In this document: positions 36,201-49,800 of the stretch, piece after piece
Position numbering within the stretch: position 1 is the stretch's first letter
Layout of the letters: each line of letters opens with the position of its first letter
DNA from: Conus ventricosus
Taxonomy: Eukaryota; Mollusca; Gastropoda; Neogastropoda; Conidae
Length of the DNA stretch: 64,000 nucleotides
Assembly: GCA_018398815.1 (NCBI GenBank)
Contig: CM031611.1
Location: 40,307,411-40,371,410 of the forward strand
Reading direction: 5' to 3'
Notes under the pieces: generated by a model
What the model was told of the DNA's origin: nothing
Databases searched by the model: none
What the model saw: the letters and a program-made list of their open reading frames with translations, nothing else
Position numbers and translations under genes: made by a program

Positions 36201-39200
36201 TCTGTTCATCTATGCCAATCACCACTTTTACATCTCTCTGTTCATCAAGGCCAATCAACAAAAGCCTTACATCTAGTTTGTTGGAAGCAAAGTTCTGATT
36301 GGTTCCAGCCATTCAGTTTCCTTCAGCATCAGGGTAAAATACTAAGAAATGAAAATAAGGCAGACTACTGCAAAGGTGAAAAAATGGCAGAATACTTTGT
36401 CGAACCCAGAAAAAACAACAACTAAAAAACGAAATGCCAGTGCTGACTCAATGTCAACAGAGGAGACCCACAAGGTTTTTCACATCAATCTGTGACAGAC
36501 TTTCAGCAGCTAACATTGCATGAATTTGTCTTTTGGATCTAAATCCCATGTATCCCCAGACGGCAGAATGAACCGTAATGCCATGAATTGTGTCTTGTGG
36601 ACCTGAATCCCCTGTATCCCCGGAGAGTAGAATGAGCCGTTATGCCATAAATTCTCCCTTGTGGACCTGAATCCCCTGTATGCCCGGAGAGTAGAATGAG
36701 CCGTTATGCCATGAATTCTCCCTTGTGGACCTGAATCCCCTGTATCCCCGGAGAGTAGAATGAGCTGTTATGCCATGAATTCTCCCTTGTGGACCTGAAT
36801 CCCCTGTATCCCCGGGGAGTAGAATGAGCCGTTATGCCATGAATTCTCCCTTGTGGACCTGAATCCCCTGTATGCCTGGAGAGTAGAATGAGCCATTATG
36901 CCATGAATTCTGTCTTTGGGACATGAATCCTGTGTATCCGCTGGACAGTAGAATGAGCTGTAATGCCACGAATTTTATCTTGTGGACCTAAATCCTGTGT
37001 ATCCTTCACAATAGAATGAGCTGTAATGCCTTGAATTTTCTCTTGTGGACCTGAATCCCACGTTTCCCCGGACAGTAGAATGAGCTGTAAAGCCATGAAT
37101 TTTTTAATTTTTTTTAACCTAAATCCTCTATATCCCTCACAGTAGAATGGAGGGATACACAGTTGAATGAGATGTAATGCCATGAATTATTTTTTTGTGG
37201 ACCTAAATCCTGTGTATCCCTCACAGTAGAATGGAGGGATACACAGTTGAATGAGATTAATGCCATGATTTTTTGGGGGGGGACCTAAATCCAGTGTATC
37301 CCTCACAGTAGAATGGAGGAATACACAGTTGAATGAGATGTAATGCCATGATTTTTTTTTTTTTGGACCTAAATCCAGTGTATCCCTCACAGTAGAATGG
37401 AGGGATACACAGTTGAATGAGATGTAATGCCATGAATTATTTTTCTGGACCTAAATCCGGTGTATCCCTCAGAGAAGAATGGAGGGATACACAGTAGAAT
37501 GAGATGTAAAGCCATGAATTCTGTTGGTTTTTTTGCCTAAATCCTGTGTATCCCTCACAATAGAATGGACAGATACATAGCAGAATGAGATGTAAAGCCA
37601 TGAATCGTTGTTTTCCCCCCCTAAATCCTGTGTATCCCTCACAGTAGAATGGACAGATACACAGTAGAATGAGATGTAAAGCCACAAATTCTGTTTTGTT
37701 TTTTTCCTAAATATTGTGTATTCCTCACAGTAGAATGGACGGATAAGATAAGATAATGTTGCTTATAGCCCAGCCGACCGCAAAGGGCCACATCAGGGCC
37801 GTGAATGGACGGATACACAGTAGAATGAGATATAATGCTATAAATTCTGGTGTGTTTTTTTCCACCTAAACCCTGTATATCCCTCACAGTAAAATGAGAT
37901 GTAATGCCATGAATTCTTTTTTTTTTTTTTTTTTTTGTACCTAAATCCTGTGTATCCGTCACAGTAGAATGAGCAGTAATGAGATGAATTCTCTCTTGTG
38001 GACCTAAATCCCATGTATCCTTCACAGTGGAATGAGCGGTAATGCCATGAATTGTGTCTTCTAGACCTGAATCCCTTGTATCTCCCATAAATTGTCTTTA
38101 GGACCTGCATTCAGTAAAGTGGTGGCATTCAGTCTGGAAAACAATGAAAGATGTGATCACATACTGATCTGTAACGGGCACTGCTACTTGCAGATAACAT
38201 CTGTGAACTGATGAAGATTAAAAGTCCACATCGGCAGTGCAAAGTACAGGTAACAAAACACAGCAGTAACTCTGAGTCTTCAGTTCTGAACTTGCATGAT
38301 TTTGCAGATTTCAAAGAACAGTTTAAACATAAACTCGTAAATGAAACAGTAAACATCATGTATCTTGCCCATGTATATGGTATTTCTGAATGAAATGAAG
38401 ATGACAAACAAACAAACAAAACAAAACAAAAGCCCTATTCATACTTTCAACATCTGTTCATGTAAAAAAAACAAAATAAAAAAGATCTTCATAACTACGA
38501 AGGTCAAAGTTCAGAGTGTGTAGCAAAAAGACTTGATTAGTCCTGTAGAAATTTTGTGCCACGATGCACACTCCACACTTCCCTCTATTTCCATGAGGAA
38601 GACTACTTGCCACACAGCTAAACTGCTATCAACCACACACACTGCAGATCACAGGACCAAGAGCAGCATCATGGCAAAATGCAGAATTACTCTCATTCAT
38701 CTTACCTGGTTGAACCTTGACAATTCAACACAGCCTGAGAAAACTGAATGAGGCCATCCACTCATGTTTTAACACCCAATGGAAGAACAAAGGATGATGT
38801 ATTCAACACTATCTCCAGCTAGATACGAGTCTGAAATGGATCATTTCATATGCTAGAGGATCCCGTAACAGACACAGGGTGTAGTTCACACTTACTCAGG
38901 TCACATCATGTTAGTGGACATCTGGAAGTTTTGAAATACATGTACACACCGCAGATCAATCTGAATCCCTGTTTGACACATTGTCAGTTTGTCAACATCC
39001 CAACAAGCCTCTCCTATAATGTCTAAATGTTTCTTCTCATCCCTCCCCTGTCCACCTTCTTTCAGTACAATCTCTTGTCTTCCTGACTCACTATAGCTTC
39101 CTAACAAAACAAAAAATAAAATTACATTCTTTCTTTCACCAGCTCTCTCTTGTGACCTACCCTATGTTTTCCTTCAATCTTGATTGCCACACATCATCAA

Positions 39201-42200
39201 TATTCAAAACCAACGACCTCTCAGACACCACACATCATCAATATTCAGAACCAACGACCTTTCAAAAACCACACAAGACAGTACATGCAGCAATGCCACC
39301 TCTCTAGAACAAATACAAGCCACAAGCATGTGCTTCTTCAATTGTGACAACACCGCAAAAGCAATTCTTAATGTTCACTTTCAAATAAGTTGTTGCATCG
39401 TATCCTCAAAACTGCAAGCACTTCATTTACTGAACTATCCAAGACTGGCCTCTTGACAAACAGGCAATACAACTCTAATGTTTACAAGAAAAAAAAAAGA
39501 AACAAAAAGCACTTGCACCACTAGAGGAGGGACTAAATGTGAAAAACAATGAACTGTCAATCCAGTCCAAGACCCTACAAGGCACTGTGCACTGCCCAGT
39601 CATGTCTCCTGACTTCAGAGCCCCTGCAAATTAGTTAGGAACTCCAACGACTACTTCACAATGAAATCAGCTGGTACCCTTGCCCACTCTTTCTGCACAT
39701 CACTGACCTGTTATTGTAATTCTTTCTGGATGTCCATATCTTCTGTATTTTTTCTTCAAAACAAAAGCAGATGCTGTTTTTAGTTTTACCTTCCTAAAAC
39801 TTCCTCCTCCTTCAGTCTCTATCTCCCCAGTGTTGCAGATCACATGCGACTGAATGTAAATCAGGTATAATTGTTTTGTTCTTTTTTTTATTCACACAAA
39901 GAATCTTGTGTAAAAGGGTGTATTCATGTAAGCCGCCTTGATTGCGGACACAAAGAAATGCAATGAAAATTCAGCTAAAGGTCTCCTTCCATGAACCTGA
40001 ACTCTGAAGTGGGTACAGCTTTTTGTTGTTTCACACAAGACCATACATCACATGTGCCTGCCATAGGGTTGCTCACCCCGAGGTCAGTGTTGACCCCTTT
40101 ACTGTTGCGCTGGCAGAGCTCAGCCACCCTGTCACCGTGTTTACCTTCAGAACAAAGACTACCACACACTATTTGGGCACCATGATCCAGCACTACAAGG
40201 AATACCATCATGTGTTCAGCAGCTGGATATTTCTGATCTTCCTGAGGGGCATGAAAAACCCTGTCCTTGTAGGTGAATGAAATCAATCGGTGAGGGTATC
40301 AACACCACTGCTTTTAAAAAAAAAGATCTGCAACACTGTCTCCCTCACTTTAAGTTTAATCCCTTCAATTTCAAATTGTAAATGATCATATTCTTTCACA
40401 CATTTCTCCTTCCTCCCAGTCCCTTCTGTCTCTTCCTCCCCTGACCCTGTCTACCATTTTCTTTTTAATCATTTACTCAAATCAAAACAGCATTCTCTCT
40501 CAATCAGTCTTTTTTGCTTGCACACTCTTTTCACTCTCTCTCGCTCCATACCCTCCCCGCCTTTCCCTCTCCCTCCCCCTGAGCCCACACCTGCCGGGAG
40601 GGGAGAGTCTGTGGTGGAGAACGGAGGTGAGGACAGACTGGCCGAGGGGCTCATAGGAGGGAGGGCGCCATGGGAGTTGGGCGCTAAATTGGGCGACATA
40701 GGCTCAGCTTTGACGGGCTGACTTTTCGAGGCCAGCTGGGAGCAAATGGTGTCGATCTTCCTCATTGCCTCACTCTCCAGGTTCAAGGCCAAGGCTGCAA
40801 AACGGACAGAAAGGACCAAGGCTGTCACACACGGAGTTTGTTATAGACACATTCAAGCAAGCACCACAGATGGAATGCCTGGCCTCTCCAGAATCTCATC
40901 AAAAGACACCAAAGGTTGGCCACACTCCACTTACATTAACCATGAACTTTCATTATATTTCTGGCACTAAACACCGAGGTACAATTACACATGGCCAGAT
41001 AGAACTACTTGTTTCCCAAGAATCTGACAGAAAAAAAACACAAAGACCAGAAGTTAAGGACAGCTGCATTCCTGTAACATTGAACAATAAATTTCACTAT
41101 CAACTGTTCATGCTGATGGTTGCTAATTCCTTTGAGTAGTGCCTCACCCCTCTCCCCCCATCTCCAGATACATGCTGTGCTCATGTTCTGTGGTCCAGTG
41201 TAGGGCTGTACAACTTCACTAATCCACAGGCAGGTCAAACCATGTCAACACTCTTCTTTCCTGTCCTCAAGCCAGTTTTCAATGTAGTCATATAGGACAG
41301 CCTTTAATCCTGAGAGAGACACACACACATACACACTTGCACATTATTTTAATTTTTCTCTATCGCACATTCCCATGGTTTAACAGATGTTGTGCAGCAT
41401 GCACACACAGACAGGCCTCTACCAAAATTACCTTTGATCACATCATGTTACGTATGTGGACATCGCAAAGTCATTTAAGAAAACAATACAAAAGAACTTT
41501 CCCCAACGCGTTTAAAACAAAATGTGTCAACCTGTCGTTACGTTTAGAAAAATATGCACAGGTTGAGATGTCAAAATCATTCGCTGTCTTTGAAAACCAA
41601 TTTTGACTACCAGATCTACTAACTTCACACTGCGACCAATCTACAACCAAGTGTGGGCCTGGCTTTTCTAAGCCTGATCAAGAAGAGCCTGGGAGTATAA
41701 GGCCGGTGTAACTGGACTGAGCTGGGGCAAAACAGCAGGAGAAAAATAAATGACACCTCACATTACTATACAGCAAATATGCAATTATTTTGTTGTCCTT
41801 TTATGAAAAAGCACAATGGTATCGTCTTTCACTGGTAAGCAGAGACTCCACTGAAACTGTTTGGAAGAGTCTCTAAGGTTCCACTTTCAAAGGGTGATGC
41901 GAACTGCACTTCAACAGTATCACTTTCACTGGATCCAATCTGCCACACATCAGACAGTACATTCTACCCTGTGAGGGCGCACAGTGAACAGCAACACCAG
42001 GGGGCATGCAAACAGGGTTAGAGTTCCAGCCTACGTCAGCCCTCTTTCCTGTGAGAGACAGCCAGGGTCAATAGCTGGGCAAAGTGACACACTGTGTTGG
42101 CAGTGAAACAGGCCTGCGCTGAAGTCTCGAAAGTCCTGCCACAGACTTCACTGTAAGGTTGAAGACGTCAAGGAACATTTAACAGTGTTTGCCTAGCTAT

Positions 42201-43763
42201 CTGCTCCTTGATGTTATCCACTGTTTGTCTGCTTTCTCTGTACATTGTATAGCACCTTTTTCTTGGCCGACTTCCCTTCATCTATGATGCCTACCTAACA
42301 CACAGTGCCTGGAGGCAGAGACCCTGCTGAGGGTCAGCGAAGACCATGTCATTCTGCTTGATAAAGACTCTCTTTCTCAGTTTCTGGTGTGGTATTTTCT
42401 GTATTGATCACAGTACACTTCTTTCTTATCTTGACCATACAATAGTACAACAGAACCAATTTCACACATGAAAGAGGTAAGGTATAGAAAAGAGAAAAAA
42501 AAACACACACAAAAACAAGTAAGACTTTTCAGACAAAGCATTTTCTTCAGAAGACAGTTGTGTGAGTGTGTGTGTGCGTGTGTGTGTGTGTGTGTGTGTG
42601 GGGTGTGTGTGTGTGTGTGTTGTGTGTGTGTGTGTGTGTGTATGTTGTGTGTGTGTGTGTGCGTGCGTGTGTGTGTGCAGGCATGCAAGCGCGTGTGTTT
42701 GCATGTCCGTGGCTTTTATAAACAAAATATCCAACCACAGATTGTCACTAAATGTGGAATAAATCTCGCTGCATGCAATGAAACAAAAAATGCTAAATGA
42801 AACACTCAACAGGGCATGGAACAGAAATGCTATAACGTAAAACACACAGTATACCATGAAACTGGGCCTCTTTTAAATCGGACAGACTGTACCAAAGTAA
42901 GCAATAACACTTCACATGACACAAACAGTAGGCCATGAAGCATCCTTTACAGAATGAAGTACACACAGGGCAATGAATGGAGCTGCCACATGATACACAG
43001 TGTAGGCCATGAAATGGGAAATACTGAAATAATGAAGCAGAATAGCTCTTGGAAGCTGACTGCAAACCATGAAGTGTCCACTCTAAAAGGAAGCAGGCAA
43101 CAGGCCACAAACTGTACAGGCTAAACGAAGCAAAGTGCAGGCAGTGTAAGGCATGCGCAACACCATGCAGGCTCCCGAACAGTTAATACACTGTACAGAC
43201 TTTCCCAAACACTCTCCCCTTTCAGGCTATAGGTCAACATTAGTTCTGCTCACAATAGATTTCCTTCAACATTGCTGGATGTTTCTCTTCATTGCAATCA
43301 TCGGCCCCATGCACCTGGCTGTCCAAATCAAGACTGTCCAAAACCTTGGTTCTCTGGTGTAAATGCTTAGTTCTGTCTAACCGTTCTCCTCGCAACTAAA
43401 AAAAGTCACATTTGTTAGAACACAATGGGCTTGTCTGTCAGAACTACATGAAAGTGTGCAATATAAACTGAGCAAGAATCAATACGCCTGAATCGATCAA
43501 AAGAGCTGTGTGCTTTGAGTCATGGGCTTGTGGCATGCCCACCCTCTAGATCAGCCATCAGCACAAAGAATGCCAGACTAGGACCAATCAAGACAGCGTT
43601 CAAAGTAAAGCGGCACAATCTTTTTTCATTCATGGAAGCTTTCACACTGGCTGAGTGTATTTCCTGATTAACCCCATTTTACCAGCTTTAAACTGTTCAG
43701 ATTGTGAACTGCTCAGGCTTTCAACTGTTCTTAATCAGTAATACTTAATTTCATTTCTTTGTT

Positions 43764-43821
<58 letters not shown>

Positions 43822-46800
43822 AGAGAGAGAGAGAGGGGAGACAGAGAGAGACGGAGAGAGACAGACAGGCAGGCAGGCAAACAGGCACACGAATGGGCAG
43901 ACAGAGAAAAGACAAAAACCATTCTGAGAGCTGTGACAAAAGCATAGGCATCTATAGGCCTTTCATTGTGACAGCTGTGATTCATACAGCCTTGTAACAG
44001 AAAGCCATGATTCTAAGCATAGGCATCTATAGGCCTTTCATTGTGACAGCTGTGATTCATACAGCCTTGTAACAGAAAGCCATGATTCTAACAGTTGTCA
44101 TTCAAATATATATATATCTGTGCTGTATTCCATTTGGCCATGTGCCTCTTTCTGCCTTTTGACTGCTATTTGAGAGAGAGAGAGGAAGAGAGAGGAGAGA
44201 GGGAGAGAGGAGAGAGAGAGAGAGAGAAGAGAGAGAGGAGAGAGAGAGAGAGAGAGAGAATGTGTGTGGGATGTGTGAGAGTGCATGCAAATTACACATG
44301 CTTGTACATGAACAGATGGGCACGTGTGTGTGAACATTAAGTCTATATGTGCACACATATGTATATTTTCAAGGAAAAAGTGACTTTACTTCATCTAGCC
44401 AGTAGACTACAGTAGCATTACAATTAACCCCTTCCTCTCCATTCCTGCAGATCAGCGTTCCACCCCCCTGACGAAATACAAAACATTCTCTCCATTTTGG
44501 GGGCCCCTCATAAACAATACCAGATGTCTAAATTTTCAGGACCCCTGTGAGAGAGACCTCCCAACACAGTGACAAACTCCATGACCAGCCCTCCTGAGGA
44601 AGGCAACAGGCGGTGATGCCAGTTCTTACCTGATGCTGCTGCTGAGTTCCCTGGGGTACCAGCCATGTTGAGAGGAACCTGAGTGGGCAAGTCCGGTCCC
44701 CTGTGGACACAGTGATCAGGTTTACTGTGAGAACAGTGCACTTTATAAGTGAACCAGTCCCGGCTGTGGACAGGACCCCTGTGGGCATGGGGGGTTCTCT
44801 GTGGACACAGTGTTCAGGTCTACTGTGAGAACAGTGGACAGGAACCCTGCGGGCATGGGGGGTTCTCTGTGGACACAGTGTTCAGGTCTACAATGTGAAC
44901 AGCAGACAGGAACCCCTGTGGGCATGGGGGGTTCTCTGTGGACACAGTGTGGAGGTTTACTGTGAGAACAGCGGACAGGAACCCCTGTGGGCATGGGGGG
45001 TTCTCTGTGGACACAGTGTGGGGGTTTACTGTGAGAACAGTGGACAGGAACCCTGTGGGCATGGGGGGTTCTCTGTGGACACAGTGTGGAGGTTTACTCT
45101 GAGAACAGCGGACAGGAACCCCTGTGGGCATGGGGGGTTCTCTGTGGACACAGTGTGAAGGTTTACTGTGATAACAGTGGACAGGAACCCCTGCGGGCAT
45201 GGGGGGTTCTCTGTGGACACAGTGTTCAGGTCTACAATGTGAACAGCAGACAGGAACCCCTGTGGGCATGGGGGGTTCTCTGTGGACACAGTGTGGAAGT
45301 TTACTGTGAGAACAGTGGACAGGAACCCCTGTGGGCATGGGGGATTCTCTGTGGACACAGTGTGGAGGTTTACTGTGTGAACAGTGGACAGGAACCCCTG
45401 TGGGGACGGGGGGTTCTCTGTGGATACAGTGTTCAGGTCTACTGTGTGAACAGTGGACAGGAACCCCTGTGGGTGTGGGGGGTTCTCTGTGGACACAGTG
45501 TTCAGGTCTACTGTGAGAACAGCGGACAGGAACCCCTGTGGGCGTGAGGGGTCTTCTGTTGACACAGTGTTCAGGTCTACTGTGTGAACAGTGGACAGGA
45601 ATCCCTGTGGGCGTGGGGGGTTCTCTGTGGACACAGTGTTCAAGTTTACTGTGAGAACGGTGGACAGGAACCTGTGTGGGCATGGGGGGTCTTCTGTGGA
45701 CAGTGTTCAGGTCCACTGTGTGAACAGAGGACAGGAACCCCTGTGGGCGTGAGGGGTCTTCTGTTGACACAGTGTTCAGGTCTACTGTGTGAACAGTGGA
45801 CAGGAATCCCTGTGGGCGTGGGGGGTTCTCTGTGGATACAGTGTTCAGGTCTACTGTGTGAACAGTGGACAGGAACCCCTGTGGGCATGGGGGGTTCTCT
45901 GTGGACACAGTGTTCAGGTCTACTGTGTGAACAGTGGACAGGAACCCCTGTGGGCATGGGGGGTTCTCTGTTCTCTGTGGACACAGTGTTCAGGTCTACA
46001 ATGTGAACAGCAGACAGGAACCCCTGTGGGCATGGGGGGTTCTCTGTGGACACAGTGTTCAGGTCTACAATGCGAACAGTGGACAGGAACCCCTGTGGGC
46101 ATGGGGGGTTCTCTGTGGACACAGTGTTCAGGTCTACTGTGTGAACAGTGGACAGGAACCCCTGTGGGCATGGGGGGTTCTCTGTGGACACAGTGTTCAG
46201 GTCTACTGTGTGAACAGTGGACAGGAACCCCTGTGGGCATGGGGGGTTCTCTGTGGACACAGTGTTCAAGTCTACTGTGTGAACAGAGGACAGGAACCCC
46301 TGTGGGCGCGAGGGGTCTTCTGTGGATACAGTGTTCAGGTCTACTGTGTGAACAGCGGACAGGAACCCCTGTGGGGACGGGGGGTTCTCTGTGGATACAG
46401 TGTTCAGGTCTACTGTGTGAACAGTGGACAGGAACCCCTGTGGGGACGGGGGGTTCTCTGTGGACACAGTGTGGAGGTTTACTGTGAGAACAGTGGACAG
46501 GAACCCCTGCGGGCATGGGGGTCCTCTGTGCACACAGTGTTCAGGTTTACTAGGAGAGCAATGCACTTAGCAGTGAACCAGTCTTGCCTATGGACAGGAA
46601 CCCTGTGCACACAGTGTTCAGGTTTACTAGGAGAGCAATGCACTTAGCAGTGAACCAGTCCTGCCTATGGACAGGAACCTGTGCACACAGTGTTCAGCTT
46701 TACTATGAGAGCAATGCACTTACCAGTGAACCAGTCTGCCTATGGACAGGAACCCTGTGCACACAGTGTTCAGTTTACTAGGAGAGCAATGCACTTACTA

Positions 46801-49800
46801 GTGAACCAGTCCTGCCTATGGACAGGAACCCTGTGCACACAGTATTCAGGTTTACTATGAGAGCATGCATTACCAGTGAACCAGTCCTGCCTATGGACAG
46901 GAACCCTGTGCACACAGTGTTCAGCTTTACTATGAGAGCAATGCATTATACTAGTGAACCAGTCCTGGCTATGGACAGGAACCTGTGCACACAGTGTTCA
47001 GGTTTACTATGACAGCAATGCACTTACTAGTGAACCAGTCCTGGCTATAGACAGGAACCCATGTGGGCATGAATATTGATAGCATCTCAGATAATAGTTC
47101 TGGTATAAGTAATATTGATGGCCTCTCACGAGAGTAGTTCTAGATGAAATATGGATGGCCTCTCAGAGAGCAGTTCTTCTACATGAAATATTGATGGCCT
47201 CTCAGAGAGTAGTTCTCCTATATCATATATGAATATGATGGCCTCTCAGATAGTAGTTCTTCTATTTGAATAGAATGCCTCTCAGAAGAGTTCTCCTTAT
47301 AAAATGGATGGCCTCTCAGATAGTAGTTCTACATGAAAATATTAATATGGATGGCCTCTGAGACAGTAGTTCTCCTACATGAAAATATTAATACGGATGA
47401 CCTCTCAGATAGTAGTTCTCCTACATGAAAATATTAATATGGATGGCCTCTCAGATAGTAGTTCTCCTATATGAAATATGGATGGCCTCTCAGATAGTAG
47501 TTCTCCTATATGAAAAATAATGGATGGCCTCTCAGACAGTAGTTCCTACATGAAAATATTAATTGGATGGCTCTCAGATAGTAGTTCTCCTATATGAATA
47601 TGGATGGCCTCTCATAGTAGTTCTCCTACAGAAAATATTAATATGGATGGCCCTCGTAGTAGTTCGCCAATATAAATGAGGCCTCTCAATAGTCATTTCA
47701 CCCATATGAAAATGATGGCCTCTCAGATAATTTCCTATATGAAAAATAATATGGATGGCCTCTCAGATAGCAGTTTCCTATATGAAATATGGATGGCCTC
47801 TCATAAGTAGTTCTCCAATATGAAATATGGATGCCTCTCAGAGAGTAGTTCTCCTAATGAAATTTGGATGTCCTCTCAAGAAGTAGTTCTCCTATATGAC
47901 AATATGGATGGCCTCTCAAAGAGTAGTTCTATCTTATATGATCCTCTCAGAGATTAGTTCTATTTTAATACTGATAACCCCTCACTCATAGTCTGTCTAC
48001 TGAAAATTGAGGGCATGGTCGAATCCCAGCATGGCCGACCCAAGATGGGAAAAAAAGGGCAGCAGAGGGACATCCGGAGTCATGAACCGGGAGTGGCCCA
48101 ACCCCCTAGAGTGTCAGGAGATAAGGGTGGAAACACTTGCTTGAAGGGGGCTTCTCTTCTGAGGACTCTCTGCTTCCACGCTCTCCACGAGTTTCTTTCT
48201 ACTATTGATGACCTCTCAGATACTAGTTCTTCTATATGAAATATTGATGACTTCTCAGATAGCAATTCTTCTATATGAAATATTGATGACCTCTCAGATA
48301 CTAGTTCTTCTATATGAAATATTGATGACTTCTCAGATAGCAATTCTTCTATATGAAATATTGATGACCTCTCAGATAGTAGTAGTTCTATGTGAAATAT
48401 TGATGACTTCTCAGACAGTAGTTCTTCTATGTGAAATATTGATGACCTCTCAGACAGTAGTTCTTCTATACGAAATATTGATGACCTCTCAGATTGCAGT
48501 TCTTCTACATGAAATAGTAATAACCTCTCAGACAGTAGTTCTATGTGAAATATTGATGACCAACAGATTGCAGTTCTTCTATATGAAATATTGATGACCT
48601 CTCATATAGCAGTTCTTCTATATGAAATAGTAATAACCTCTCAGACAGTAGTTCTTCTATGTGAAATATTGATGACCAACAGATTGCAGTTCTTCTATAT
48701 GAAATATTGATGGCCTCTCAGATAGTAGTTCTTCCAGATGAAATATTGAAGGCTTCTCATACAGTAGTTCTTCTAGAAAATTGATGACCTCTCAGATAGC
48801 AGTTCTTTTATATGAAATACTGCCGACTCTCAGACAGTGGTTCTAGAAATATTGATGACCTCTCAGATATCAGTTCTTCTATATGAAATATTGATGACCT
48901 CTCAGATAGTGGTTCTTCTAGAAATATTGATGACCTCTCAGATAGCAGTTCTTCTATATGAAATACTGATGACCTCTCATATAGCAGTTCTATATGAAAT
49001 ATTGATGACCTCTCAGATAGCAGTTCTTCTATATGAAATATTGATGACCTCTCAGACAGCAGTACTTCTAGAAATACTGATGACCTCTCAGATAGTAGTA
49101 CTTCTAGAAATATTGATGACCTCTCAGATTTCAGTTCTTCTAGATGAAATACTGATGACCCCTCAAACAGTAGTTCCATATGAATCAGTGATGATACCTC
49201 AGACAGCAGACTCAGAGTAAGGTGACCCCAATGCGAGGGGTTGATGTGGACGTGCAACGTGACCACAGCACAGGTCAGTGACCACACAGGTCAGTCCACA
49301 TCAACAAGTCACATTACATTACATGGGCATCAACCTACATCCGCTCTTAAACTGTCATACAAACCAACCACTATTTAGACATGCAAGTTTGTTTGTTTTT
49401 CTTTGTAAGTAAATTGTTTTTGAAACACCATTCTATTTTCTCTATCACTATAAAAGTTCTGGAAATTGGGTCGACTTTGTTCAAAACATGTTGGTAAAGA
49501 AGCGGTCAAAGAATGAGAGAGAAGTGCTTTTCCATGTGTGTTGTGGTGTGTGGTCCAAATGATGGTGCTGCACTGCCCACTGACCTGAAGTCCCCGCCCA
49601 GGTGACTGAAGCGGCTGCGGGTGTTGAAGGTCTGCAAAGTGTGGCTCTCCTTCAGGTGGTTGTTCAGGGTCTCCACGTTGCTGGCATGGAAGTTGCACAG
49701 GTTGCAGGACAGCACGTTGGAGGTCGGGTGCAGCTTCAGGTGCCGCTGCAGCTGGTCTGCCCGGTCAAACCGCTTGTTGCACACCTGCCACACCAACCAT

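Larger units (their letters stand above)
40795..44629 (-). other. Intron 4
   Basis: Non-coding. It contains a (GT)n tract (42556-42685) and a degenerate ~60-bp repeat with AGGCCATGAA motifs (42790-43110). It also holds a 75-bp tandem duplication (43941-44090) and GA tracts at 43769-43850 and 44172-44260. Confidence 0.7.

Noticed and set aside
39975..40286. 103-codon minus-strand frame as an extra exon of the zinc-finger gene
   Set aside because: Lies in intron 5, but exons 5 and 6 already join in phase with good splice sites. No matching acceptor/donor pair was found and there is no domain.
44820..46566. Long open frames of 23-residue repeats on both strands
   Set aside because: Products of the 69-bp array inside intron 3. 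Only the terminal 71-nt copy is placed as an exon by splice phase.
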